NCBI RefSeq assembly: GCF_000227135.1
Contig: NC_018257.1
Location: 77,501 to 141,500, forward strand
Origin: Leishmania donovani
Lineage: Eukaryota > Euglenozoa > Kinetoplastea > Trypanosomatida > Trypanosomatidae
DNA: 64,000 nucleotides
Direction of reading: 5' to 3'
The stretch's first letter is position 1, and each line of letters starts with the position of its first letter. The notes under the pieces were generated by a model. It made no database searches, was not told the origin of the DNA, and saw only the letters and a list, made by a program, of their open reading frames with translations. Below, one piece after another: positions 9,270 to 20,300 of the stretch. A program made the translations under genes and the position numbers.

Positions 9270-12200
9270 TCAGCTGGCACCTCTCTCTGAACATGCACCG
9301 CTGTGCAGCTGTCGGTGCTGGCAATGCCGCCTCGCTCGTGCGCGCTCGTAGGGGCGCCAGGAGAGCGGCTGAAAGGAAGGAGGGTGCACGCTGATCAAGA
9401 TTATGCTGATGAGGGGGAGAGAGAACGCGAGCATGACGAAGGAGATGATAAGGCTGCTGCTCTCAGCCAGCGGTTCGTAGCGCAGCTTCGTCGTCTCAAA
9501 AGCTTCCACCGATGGGAGCAGCGTGTAGTGCAGCGTCGGCGATGCCTCGAAGAAGAGCGACGCGTTCGCTTCTGTTGCCAAATAGGTGTAAGGCCACGAC
9601 GTGTACGGGACGGAAGCCTCACTCGCGGCCGCAGTGGCGCTGCGCACCGTGAAAGACACCTGGCACTCCTCCGTGATCATTCCGGTGAGGTTAACGCGCA
9701 GCACGGGTGAGTCGAGCGATGAGGAGCCTGCCCAGGTGAAATTGCCTGCGTCACGCAGGGGCGAGCCGCACCGCAGCACGGCCGACACTGTTGCACAGCG
9801 GAGCATGTACGTTAGGAAGGCGGCATGATACTCGGAGATCCCGCGCATGTGCAGGAGTGAATCCATCGCGTAGTGAGGGAGAAGGGCGTAGTCTCGCACG
9901 CCAACCGTGAGCACCGTCTGATTCGCGAAGAGCCTCGAGTTGTTGGTCAGTGTAATGGTGTGGGTGGGCAAGCGCGATGCACGCAGACGGAGGCCGTAGC
10001 TGGAGAGAGCGCTGTAGGTGGGCTGAGTAGTCACGGCTGTGGCCCCGCCGCGGGCAGCTGCCATCACGCCGCACTCCTCGGCGCCGAGTCCTGTGGTGTA
10101 CTGCAGGGTCGCCGAGAGGTTGAGCGACCCGGTAGGTGCGGTGGTCAGCAGGCGCGGAACGGTGAGACCGTACATGCAGGTCACTGAGCCCTCCAGAGAC
10201 GTCGTCGCAGGCAGCCCCGTGCCGGCTGCACCGGTGCCCCTGCCGTACCCGCCGAGGGGGATGCCATAGCCGATCACCACGTTCGAGTCCACAAAAAGAC
10301 GGCCTGGCGATCGCAGGTAAGAGCTCGGTGCGGCCGGGCCGGCTGGGCGGCGTAGACACGCACGCACCGGTTGACCGGCCAAAGACGTCACGCCGCCCAA
10401 GGCACGCTGCGGCACGCACGCGCACGTGTTGCGCTCTGGTGTGGCGCTCAACACCGAGTAGGAGCCACTTGTGCACGTCGCACACACAGGCGTAGCAGAG
10501 GTGCCGCCCGCCGCCACGCCATAGCCGTAGCCGGAACGGCAAACGCCATCGAGTCCTGTGGACTGACGCACCGACAAGGCGCTGAGCGCCGCACTCACTT
10601 TGGCGGTGACGGCAGGAAAAGAGGCCACGTACAGGCCAAGCGAGTGCACGTCTGTAAGAGCCTCCACATCTCTGCCTTGCTGCTCGACGAAGGTCTCCGC
10701 CTGCGATCGCCACGCAGTCTCAGCTCTGCTCAGCGCTTCGTGCAGCGGGCTGACAGGGGACGCCGTGCTCGAGAGTCGCGTCACCATCCCCGGCACGTAG
10801 TCGTAGTGCAGCGGCAGCGCGGCAAGTTTCGAGCTGCCGCTGGCGGGGAGAGGTGGACTCTTGAGCACCCACTGCTCGCGCTCCACGTAGCCGGCCACCC
10901 ACCCTGCCACAGAGAGGTACATCGTCGTTTTGCCCAAGGGTGGGGACATCATCTGTGACTGCCTCCACAGCGGCCAGTCCACTGTCACCGGGTTGCCAAC
11001 CGCCGCCGCGTCCTTGTAGAAGACTACCGTGCTCGTCGAGCGGCTCAGCACAACGCGGTAGGTGGTCTTGGCGAGTTGGTTGAGAGTCATAGATGTGACT
11101 CTCCACTGCCACGGGGCACTGAGCACCGTGAGCGACGACGGGGCGGGGGTCGTGCAAGGCGTCCTGGTACGGTCGCCCGAGGCGGCGAAGGCGTCGGTGC
11201 TCTGCGGAGCGGACAAAATGGACACATTCAGCAACAGTCGCAGCGTGAAGGTGACGGAGGGCGGCGGCGCTGCTCCAGTGGCAGAGGTGGTAGTAGCTGT
11301 CTCACCGCCCTCGGGGCGCTGATAGCTGGAGACAAGCGACCAGGACAGTCGCGACTGCGATGCGACTCCCTCGCCACCCTCTCGCACAGCAACCAGCACA
11401 TGGGCAATAGAGGTGTTGGCAGCGCCTGTGCCGGTACCCGACGCCCGCTGCTGCGAGCGAAGTAGCGACGTGTGCATCTCCCACAGCAGCGTGGCATTCA
11501 GCTGCATTGCCGCCTCCCAGGCAACGCCGTCGCGATGTGGCGGCAGACCTGCAGACGACGTCGCAGTCGCGGAGGCAGCGGAGACGGAAAGGGGTTGCAG
11601 CAGCAGTCCCACTGTCTGCAACGCCTCCGCCGACACGGCAGAGGACACGACGCGATGCATCAGCACAAAGCGGCACGACATCGGCTCGTCCGTCGTGCCG
11701 CTACCAACGAACGCGAACACGCGTGCGTCGTGCGACTGAGCAGGGAAGCTGGAGGGCAGCAACGATGCAGGCCCCACACACGCGTCGTACCAGCCGCCGC
11801 TGCGCTTGTCACTGATGACTGCAGTGGTGTTGTAGAACAGGCCAGGCGTGGACACGCAACCGTTGTGCAGCGGTGCCTGGTAGATGTTGATACAAGCGTA
11901 TCGGCAAGCAGCCTTGGCGTTGTCGAGTCCTGTGCTGGGGCTGCCAGCGAGCACGGCGCCGGCAGGAAGTGCGGGGCAGCCGTGCATGAGGCCGTCACCT
12001 GGGCAATAGACAGGCGTCGCAGCCGTCAGCAATGCGGAGCAGGCGGACGGGCACGCCTCACAAGCTGCCGTGTCGGGGTTTGCGTAAGTGCCGGCAGCGC
12101 ATGTCGCTGCAGCCTGTGAGCCGACAAGAACGCCGTGGCGGGCCTCCTTCGTCGCTGCGCGGTTCGACGCCGTGCCCAGAGCTCTACGAGCAGCAGAGCC

Positions 12201-14036
12201 AGCCGCGCACGGCTCCTTGGGCACGGAGGCAACGACGCTCGGCGTGTAAAGAGACGTTTGGCTTGTAAAGCTGGCCGACGCCTGCTGAAACATCGTCCAG
12301 TAGATGGGTTCGCTTGGGGCGGAAGCCCTGGCGTCAGTGGATCTTGTCGGCAGCGATACCGTCGACTCGTAGCGCGTAGTGCCGGGGACAGTGTCTGAGG
12401 TGGGCTTCACGGCACGCATCTGGCCCATGTCCCAGAGAAGAACGAGAGAATCCCTGACGGTGGCCCCTGAGGCCTCTGCGCGTGCCTTCAGCAGCGCCTG
12501 GGCACAGTCGGATGGAGACGTTACTGCAGCAGAGGTCAGGGGTGTCGTCGCGTCGAGGAAGGCAGCCAGACACGCCATGAACGCTTTCTCGCTCCTTGGC
12601 AGCGATTCGGTCAAACGCGTCACGCGCGCTGTAGTGGCCACTTGGAACGCCGTAGCATTGGCCATGGCGTCTGCCACCGAGGCCTCTCGCATCGTCTGCA
12701 TCGCCCACGCCTGCATGTGTGTCGCGGGCTCCACCCACACCGAAGAGGACGCGTCCAGGAACGGTGCGTCAAAGAGGGCGGTGACGGAAAAGAAGTACGT
12801 CGTGGTCACGCAGTAGGTGCGCTGCAGGAGCTGCAAAACAAGCGCATCCGTCTGTTTCTCGCTGAGAGTATCCGCGCCGCCGCCGCTGGATAGAAGCTCT
12901 TCCAAGCTGTCGAGCGCGTCCTCCATGTAAGCGACAAGACGCGCGAAGGTTCGAAGCCCGCGGTTGCTGCTCGTCAGAGAGTACCGCAGCTGCGGCCACG
13001 CGTCCACTATCGGGCACGATACCTTTGGCGCAGGTCCCGGCTCACCCGTGACGGACTCAGTCGCTGTGTCGTCGAGCGATGGCGCCACTTGCGACGGCGT
13101 CAGCGTTGCGACGGCAAGGTGGTAAAACAGCGTCCACTTGCGCTGAAGGTGCGGCACGTACGTGGACCACAGGTAGCTGCCCCACTGCTCTGCCACCGCT
13201 CGCTGCATGTCCGCTGCCTCCGCTGCATCCGACAAGCTCAGAGGGGCTGCGCTGTAGGCGCGCGCTGCCTGTTCAGCGTGGGCAAGAGCGTCCACTACAC
13301 GAGGCACTACAGTCCGCAGCCACGCGCGCTGGGGAAGGTAGTCGCTCACAAATACCGTAAGCAGCTCCGCTGCACACAAGCCCTTGGCGGAAAGGGTCAG
13401 TGACTCGTCGTCGCGCGTGGCGTTCGCCGTGGCGGCGAGGGAGTGCGCCGTCCAATTTTCGTGCAACGCGTCAAGTTCGCCCAGCACGCACTGTGCGGGC
13501 GACGACCTCAGTACTCCTGCACAGGTGCCCAGAGAAGTGGGAGTGGTGAGCGTCGTGTAGCACCCTTGCTGCAGGTCGAGTCTGCCTGCCACATGGGCAG
13601 TGAGCGATGCGGCATCGCCTGTTGACTCCACCGCGGATGGCGACACGAGATACACAGGGCTGAACTGCGCGTCGAACATGGAAAAGGTGAATGGGGCAGT
13701 TATTCCGCCTGCCGACGTGCGCGTATGCGCACACACCGGACCCGAAGGACCGGCGGGGCTCTCCGTCGTTTCGCCCTTCACGATGTAGGCAAATCCACCC
13801 GCACTCCAAGCAGGCGCCAACACCGCCTCTGAGAGCTGCATGAGGTTGGTGAAGGCTGCTGTCGCGGTCCTGCTCTCATCGGCAAGCGCGGGTGCGATTC
13901 GCTCCACATTCGAGAGCGGCGGCTGTCTGGCGGCATGTATCGCAGCACCAGAGTCGCCATAGCCTGGCCCCAGTAGCAGCAGTAGAGGCAGCAGCACCAA
14001 CCACGCGCCGACATGGCCAGCCCGTCCACGCAGCAT
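9270..14036 (-). CDS. Large type I membrane glycoprotein, cysteine-rich ectodomain, function unknown
   Basis: The protein has 1,588 residues from the ATG at 14036; the frame continues upstream but the first Met followed by a signal peptide is here. Seen: a signal peptide (AWLVLLPLLLLLGPGYGDS), a very long ectodomain with many N-glycosylation sequons (for example NWT, NAT, NTS, NLT), one transmembrane helix near residues 1525-1550 (SLIISFVMLAFSLPLISII) and a short basic tail rich in Arg/His. Cysteine clusters resembling furin/TNFR-like modules lie near 645-750 (CAAGTY...CEACPSAC) and 1165-1220 (CATCTSGSY...CAC). The segment around 975-1065 has a rhythm recalling LamG/ConA-like lectin folds; that is weak. 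Function not recognised. Inference: a surface or endomembrane receptor-like protein. No GPI signal is evident, because the hydrophobic segment is followed by a long charged tail. Confidence 0.8.
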   Translation of the reverse strand: MLRGRAGHVGAWLVLLPLLLLLGPGYGDSGAAIHAARQPPLSNVERIAPALADESRTATAAFTNLMQLSEAVLAPAWSAGGFAYIVKGETTESPAGPSGPVCAHTRTSAGGITAPFTFSMFDAQFSPVYLVSPSAVESTGDAASLTAHVAGRLDLQQGCYTTLTTPTSLGTCAGVLRSSPAQCVLGELDALHENWTAHSLAATANATRDDESLTLSAKGLCAAELLTVFVSDYLPQRAWLRTVVPRVVDALAHAEQAARAYSAAPLSLSDAAEAADMQRAVAEQWGSYLWSTYVPHLQRKWTLFYHLAVATLTPSQVAPSLDDTATESVTGEPGPAPKVSCPIVDAWPQLRYSLTSSNRGLRTFARLVAYMEDALDSLEELLSSGGGADTLSEKQTDALVLQLLQRTYCVTTTYFFSVTALFDAPFLDASSSVWVEPATHMQAWAMQTMREASVADAMANATAFQVATTARVTRLTESLPRSEKAFMACLAAFLDATTPLTSAAVTSPSDCAQALLKARAEASGATVRDSLVLLWDMGQMRAVKPTSDTVPGTTRYESTVSLPTRSTDARASAPSEPIYWTMFQQASASFTSQTSLYTPSVVASVPKEPCAAGSAARRALGTASNRAATKEARHGVLVGSQAAATCAAGTYANPDTAACEACPSACSALLTAATPVYCPGDGLMHGCPALPAGAVLAGSPSTGLDNAKAACRYACINIYQAPLHNGCVSTPGLFYNTTAVISDKRSGGWYDACVGPASLLPSSFPAQSHDARVFAFVGSGTTDEPMSCRFVLMHRVVSSAVSAEALQTVGLLLQPLSVSAASATATSSAGLPPHRDGVAWEAAMQLNATLLWEMHTSLLRSQQRASGTGTGAANTSIAHVLVAVREGGEGVASQSRLSWSLVSSYQRPEGGETATTTSATGAAPPPSVTFTLRLLLNVSILSAPQSTDAFAASGDRTRTPCTTPAPSSLTVLSAPWQWRVTSMTLNQLAKTTYRVVLSRSTSTVVFYKDAAAVGNPVTVDWPLWRQSQMMSPPLGKTTMYLSVAGWVAGYVEREQWVLKSPPLPASGSSKLAALPLHYDYVPGMVTRLSSTASPVSPLHEALSRAETAWRSQAETFVEQQGRDVEALTDVHSLGLYVASFPAVTAKVSAALSALSVRQSTGLDGVCRSGYGYGVAAGGTSATPVCATCTSGSYSVLSATPERNTCACVPQRALGGVTSLAGQPVRACLRRPAGPAAPSSYLRSPGRLFVDSNVVIGYGIPLGGYGRGTGAAGTGLPATTSLEGSVTCMYGLTVPRLLTTAPTGSLNLSATLQYTTGLGAEECGVMAAARGGATAVTTQPTYSALSSYGLRLRASRLPTHTITLTNNSRLFANQTVLTVGVRDYALLPHYAMDSLLHMRGISEYHAAFLTYMLRCATVSAVLRCGSPLRDAGNFTWAGSSSLDSPVLRVNLTGMITEECQVSFTVRSATAAASEASVPYTSWPYTYLATEANASLFFEASPTLHYTLLPSVEAFETTKLRYEPLAESSSLIISFVMLAFSLPLISIILISVHPPSFQPLSWRPYERARARRHCQHRQLHSGACSERGAS

Positions 14037-15630
14037 GATGGGTCTCCCTCTTCTGTGCGGCGAGGCTCGAAGAGAAAGGTATCTAAAGCAAAACGACGAG
14101 AGGCAGAGAAGGGAGAGGGGGAGACGAGGTACAAGGGCCTCACAGAGAGAGAGGCCGGAAGAAGAATGCGTCAAAGCCTTCGACTGATCACGCACACGCA
14201 CAGAGAGAGAGACGGGTGGGCTCACAGCAGTGCGACTGTGCGACAAACAACAGAGGAACGGCAAGGCAGAAGAAAGAGCAGAACGATACGCCCAACGTGT
14301 GTCTCATTCAGAAGGGCGTGGGAGGGGGAGGGAAGGGAAAGACGTCAGCGGGAAGGCGGTGTTCAGGTGGGGAGCAGTGCTTTAATGAAAGCGAGATTGC
14401 CCACACACACAGACACACAGACAGACCCAGCTCAGAGACTATGTGTGCGTGTGTGTGTATTATATATAATGTAGAAAGAAGGGAAGAGGCACCAACGCCA
14501 GAAAAGGGCAAGAGAGAAGCGAAGAGGAGCGTACACTTCGTGCGAAGGTACGGCTGCTTAGTGTCTGTCCGCAAGGTGTGGTTGAGGGGGGGGGGGCGAT
14601 ATTCGTGTCAAGACGCATACACGCGTACGAGCGGAGTTTGAGAACAAGGGAGAGGCGACAGTGAGCCAAAAGACACGTTTGCGTAACCGAATTATCGAAG
14701 GCAGAGTGCGTGCCGTGCGTGTGGTGGAAGTAGGTCAGGTGCATTAAAAAGGGGGCGACACACGAGAGGGCGAGAAGAGAGTGACCGGTCGACAGCAATC
14801 ACACGAAGGAGCACTGAGGCAGTGTGGAAGAGGGGGAGCGATGCGTCCTGTAGCCAAGGCACTTGGCAGTCGTAGGGGGGTAGTTGGGCGACAGGCGTGG
14901 ATATGACACGCCTTCTCGCTCGGCTACTGGGACAATCACCTCGCACATGATGAGCGCTAAAGCGCAGTCTGAGGATCGCAGCTGCCACAGCTTATAGCGA
15001 CAGCATGTGCGTGGACAGAATTCGTAAGGAAGAGGATACAGCCGCGCTTCGCACGGCTGACATTCGCCCCCTCCCTCTCTTCACTGTCTCTGCAGAAGGG
15101 CGAACTTCGTCGCCCCTTCGCTTACGCTTTCCTGTTTTTCATCTTCTGCGCTCTTTATGTCATCCTCCATGTTCATTCTGTGTGGCCTCTATGAGCTCAG
15201 GTACGCGTGAGACACGAACACGCACGCATGCGGGCATTGGTCTAGTTGTCTGTCACGCAACAAGGTAAAAGAGCCCTCGGCGGCGATACTCCCGACGGCA
15301 GCACCACAGGCACATCACACCTACGCAGAGTGGCAGGGGAGGGAGGAGAAGGAGGGCGGAGGGCGGAGACAAGAGAAGCACGAGGGTTGCGAGGGCCGCC
15401 TTCAGCCGCCAAACAGCAGTGCACAAAACACCACCGCGGTGCTTTCGTGAGGCACAGAGGCGCCAGCAGTGCACACCTGCGGATGTACGTGCGCGTGTAC
15501 AAGTGGGCGGCCACAGCTAAGGAGATCATGCGCCAGTGCATCTGTGGCCCAGCCGCCTGTCCACACTCGACCACCTCCGCTTATCTACACCACAGGTCTC
15601 CAAAACCAAGCGTCCCTCTGCTCTCCAGGC
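14037..15630. other. Intergenic region with microsatellites
   Basis: There is no gene. A GT run followed by TATTATATATAAT lies at about 14444-14470, and a G9 run near 14586-14595. It probably holds the 3' UTR of the 148-residue protein gene and the acceptor of the large membrane protein. Confidence 0.5.
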
Positions 15631-16077
15631 TCACTTAAGGTACTCCTCACCCAGCAGGAGCTGGTCGCGCTCGTCCACGAAGGCCAGCGACTCCCCAGAC
15701 CACTCATCCGCCTCCCCTTCACCAAAGAGGCTGTCCAGAGAGACGGTGTCGTACGGAGTGTCCGCGTCGTCGTTGGAGTCCCAGTAAAAGTGGGTGAGAC
15801 GATCCGCATCCACGTCCTGGACGTCGAAGAAGGTGTTGGAGATGTCCTCCGTATTGCTATCGTGCGGGTTGCGCTCTTGAGCGTAGCCGCGCCTGCCCTC
15901 CCGCAAGGAGCCGGCGTAGCTCAAGGGCACCACCGAGGAGGACGTCAATGAGGCGCTGATGGGCAGCGCCAGCGCGGTGCTGGAGGCGCGGCTCATGACA
16001 CCGCGGTAGAACCGCGTGCCGCTCAGCGACGGCGCCACGTAGCAACTCACGCGGCAGAGAAGTCCCGATAACGCCAT
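15631..16077 (-). CDS. Small protein of unknown function, predicted mitochondrial
   Basis: The 148-residue protein starts at the ATG at 16077; the frame is open to 16179 without a convincing earlier ATG. Seen: the first about 60 residues are Ser/Ala/Arg-rich and have no acidic residue (MALSGLLCRVSCYVAPSLSG), typical of a mitochondrial presequence. The second half is strongly acidic (DDADTPYDTVSLDSLFGEG and following), with aromatic residues around HFYWDS. No membrane helix or named domain is visible. Inference: an imported soluble or peripheral mitochondrial subunit, since abrupt basic-to-acidic polarity is common in small accessory subunits of trypanosomatid complexes. It could also be a spurious ORF, but the amino acid composition and its position on the sense strand favour a real gene. 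Confidence 0.65.
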   Translation of the reverse strand: MALSGLLCRVSCYVAPSLSGTRFYRGVMSRASSTALALPISASLTSSSVVPLSYAGSLREGRRGYAQERNPHDSNTEDISNTFFDVQDVDADRLTHFYWDSNDDADTPYDTVSLDSLFGEGEADEWSGESLAFVDERDQLLLGEEYLK

Positions 16078-17302
16078 TGGACGTGCTTCGGTCCGCAGAG
16101 TTCGCTCACACACGTTCGACCGAAGCTCAGGAAAAGTGCAATGACTCAGCGGATCGTATATGTGACTGCCGTCGCGCAAGACTCGCGAGAGAGCTTCACG
16201 GCGTGGTGCTCCCTCCCTTTAGTATCTGCGCGAAGGTCAGCGTGTATGCCTGCGCCTTCACAGGTGCACTCTGCAAGCCACGTCGCCTGAAGCTCGCGCG
16301 CCGTCCGCTCTTTGACACACGCAGAAGCGATACGAACGCCAATGACAGTCCCCAGTCCCTCCCCTCTTGCCTGCCGGCCCTATCGGGGCAGGCGTGGTGG
16401 GCTGCACGTGCGAGAAAAGATGCCACGAAAGGAGAACCGAGAAAAGGGCACGACGAGACAGTGGCGCGCTCGCTCTTCCACCTTCGTCGGCCCTTGCCTG
16501 GCGAGTTCGCGAGCTTGTGTCCCTATGCGAGCTCTGTGGAAAGGGAAGCCCAGTGGATGGGCAACGTAACGGTGGTGGCACCTACAGACAAACCGCGGTG
16601 TGTCTTGCTCGGTGGTGCACAGTGGGCCAGTGAGGAAGGAGATGCAACCGAAAATGTTTCTGACGGGAAGCGCGTGAAGCTGGTGTGAAGGGCGTCTATG
16701 GGGTGTGCGTGTGCGCCTGTCTCTCCCTCGTGCGTACGTGTGTGCGTGTGCCTGTCTAGGGTTACACGGAAGCGATGCGAGAAAGGGAGAGAGGTAGAGG
16801 GAAGGACGCGGGGATGAGGTAAGCAGGCTCCTCAGCTCAAAAGGCGGTGGGCGAGGGTAGAGAGAAAGAGAGAGAGGAGGAAGGGGCAAGAGACAGACAG
16901 AGCGATAGTCAAGGGCGGGCGCATCGGCTTGCACATAAACCGGCGCAGATGGGGCACGGTTCCAGAGGACGGAAAGAGAATAAGGCCAAAGGGAACGACG
17001 GACGGTACCCATGGAGTCGGCGAGGCACCAGCGCAGTGCACTGGTCCAGCGGTGCACGCACGCCGAGGACAGGGAGGAGGAGAGAAAGGAGAAGCGCAAT
17101 GCGGCCAGGAAAGATTGGCGAGCAACGGCACATCGACAACGCACGGAGCGAAGACAGGACCGAGAATCGGGCCATGGAAGCAACTACGTAAGAGAAAACA
17201 AAACGAAAGGCGCCGGACGCATACAAGCAAGTGCACAGTGGGGGGAGGAGGAGCGAAGCACTCGATTAGGTGCGCAGAGCAGAAAAAAAATCGCGTCGCG
17301 CA
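16078..17302. other. Intergenic region
   Basis: No gene is supported. Most of it is GA-rich on the plus strand. It presumably combines the 3' UTR of the FKBP15-like gene with the 5' UTR of the small protein. Confidence 0.5.
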
Positions 17303-20300
17303 TCATTCGCCGTGCTCACTGTCACTGCTGCTATCAAACAGCTTCGGTTTCTGGGTAGCGCTTCCTGCAGCTGGCTGCTTGGTGGTGGGTCCGCGAGCAC
17401 GGCGTGGCACGCTCGTCGGCGACTTCTGAGACCCCTGACCCCTAGACATGTCACCGCTGAGGTCTTCACCGATATTGCTGGAGTCGGCGCCGAAGGCGCG
17501 CAGAGGCCTTCGCTGCGTCGAGGATGGTGAATCTCTGTCTACCGCTGCCCCCTCCTCCCGCCCCGCGGAGTCGTGCTGCAACGGCAGCGCGGTGAAAAGT
17601 GCAGCAGCATCGCCAGCCCTCTGCACCGCAGAGGTGGACGACGTTCGCAAAGATGAGGAAGTGCTCTCACCCCCAGACGAACCGCTGCGTTGATCAGACA
17701 TGTGCTGTCGGTCAACCTCTGCCACCTCAGACGACGGCGGCAGCGTGTCATCAGACTCCGCTGTAATCGCCAATGTAGGAGCTGCCGAGAATTCGGCGTG
17801 TGATGAGCAGCGTGGCGGAGGTGGAGCAACGACTGTGGCGACTGCATGAAAAGTGCTGGCGCTGCGCTGCTCGCTCGGCGCCGCCACAGCCTGCGCCAAG
17901 GAGTCGGCTTCGTCTGGTGGCGGAAGGGGCGGCGGCTCACTGGAGAAGAATGTGTCTGTGGTCATCGCCAGCCCCCCGTCTCTCAGACGATTAGATCCGC
18001 CACTGCCACTGCTGTGATCGCCCCACGCAACACGCGGAGGATCGGCGAAGCCAAACCCGAGCTCCGCCGCTGGCGGCGGCGGTGGAGCTGGTGACGAGTC
18101 CACGTGCTGCAGCGCGACAGCGGGGCCGACTGGTGGTTCGGCATCTGAAGCACCGTGTGAAGGTGCCGGCACACCGGCCACCTGGGGTGTCGTCGCGCTC
18201 TCATCAGCCGTCGGTGTTCGGCCTTCGACGGGGTGGGTCGGTGACGGTGGAGAACGAGCGTGGCTTGAGCTGCAAGGTGAGGGAAGAGGGCTGGCTGACG
18301 TCTCCTCTGCCAACGGAGGGGGCAATGGCGCGCTATGCATGGTCTCCATAGGTGAAGGGGAGAAGAGGTTAGCAGGGCTGCCCCCTTCCTGTGGTGTCTC
18401 AATCGGCGGTGCCGCAGCCGCTTCGGCAGAAGAAACAACAGCTGCAGCAGCGAGGCGACAGCGCTCTACCGCATCCGATGCCTCCTGCATCACGGCCTGC
18501 CGCGCCGCCGTCTCTTCAGCCAAGAGACGCTGCTGTTCCACGTGCTGTGCACTGAGCTGCTGCGCGGCGCGAAGGGCGTAGGCGCACTGAAATTCCAGGC
18601 CACTGTAGGACATGTAAGCCTCCGCCTCCAGGCCAGCACGGGCAGCCTCCTCCTCTTCCTCAAACAGACGCAGGGCAGAGGAACACGACGCAGCCCATTG
18701 CTGCTGCGCCTCATCTGGCAGTAGCCGCCGCCGTCGCTGTTCTTCGGACACCAGCTCATCTCGTGCCTGCATCTCCTCATGCAGCAGCATCACCTGCGCC
18801 CGCAGCTGCGATGCGCAGAGCTGCACCACCGCCTCGCCGCCGTCCATATACTCCTTCCACAGTGCCTCGCGTGCCGCCGCCTCCTCGTCCTTCAAGTTCT
18901 CCTGCGCCGTGCGCTGAGCAGCCAGCCATTCCTCAATCTCGTGAATGGTCGACCACCACTGCTGCTGCACCGACCACCGCTCTTGCGCCTCCTCCGCGCA
19001 GCAGTCGAAGAGCGCGCGGCCGCCGTGTTGCTGGGCGTACAGTTGCGCCACCGCCTCTAGCGTTGCGTCGTGCGCCTCTATCAGCGGATGCAGCCACTCG
19101 CGGTCGAAATGGACGAACGCGCCTTTCGTGTAGAGGTCCAGCATGTCATCCCAGAGCCATTGCTGGCGCTGCGCAATGCAGCGGATGCGGGTTTGCCGCC
19201 AATGGTCGAGCTGGAACTGCAGGTCCACCCGCACCGGGCCGCCAGTCCCGTCACTGCCTTCGTCGCCATCATCGCTCGCGTAGCTCGACTGCTCAGCGGT
19301 GCGCACCGCCTCCATCATTTTCAGTAGCTCATCCTGCGTGCACGGGTGGGTGGCGTAGCTGAGCAGCGCACGCCAGTGCTGGCTCACGGTGTCCCGTGCC
19401 GTGCGGCACCATGTCTGCCACTGCGAGAGCTTGTAATGCAGATTCGTCTGCTTGCGCGTCGCGGAGGCGAGTTGCGCCTCCAGCTCAGTCACCTTGCGAC
19501 CCAGAGTGCGGCGCAGTGCCATGGCGGACTCGATGCTTCGGCGCACCTCCTCTTTGCGTATTTCGACCTCCGTCTTGGCCCGCTGCAAGTTCAGCCGCAG
19601 CTCGTCCTGGTGTCCCAGCAGGTCTGTCTCTGCGACCCGGCGGCCTTCTGCCTTGCCGTCGCGCAGACCTCGCATGAACTGCTCCTCGGCAAGCCGGCAG
19701 CGATCCACCTGATATTGCCGCTCGCGTGCGTCCAGCGCATCGACGATGTCCTTACGCAGTATATCCGCGTCGGTGGCGCGGTGGCTGCGCTCGTCCTCCA
19801 TCACCTGCAGGTAGCGCAGGCGCTCCCGCTCCGCCAAGCCGCGCGCGGCAGTCAGCTGCCCGTCAGCTAGTCGATGTTGAGCCTGTGCCTTGCAAATCGC
19901 CTCCTCGGTGGAGGACGACTTGGAGGCCAACGTTGCGCTGCGGCGCCGCTCTTCGCTGAGAGACTCCTGAATCGTAGAGATCCGCTCCGCCAAGCCCTTG
20001 GACTGGATCTCATGAACGTCGAAGCGACCCTGCAACTGGCGCAACTCCTCGCTTGAGGTGTCGATGTAGCTCCGCAGCGCTGCGACGCGCCGCTGCAGAT
20101 CTTCCTGCGTCTGTTCCTTCACACGAATCTCATCCTTCAGCTTTACAAGCTGCCGCTCCCGCTCCAGCCGCGCCTCCATAGCTTTCGTAGCGCCCCTGCT
20201 CTTCTCCTCCAGCAGCCTCTGCGAGTCGCTTACGGCGCGATCGATGCGCTGCTGGAGTTCTTTGTTGCGAGCCTCAAGAGCCTGCAGGGCGCTGTCGCAC

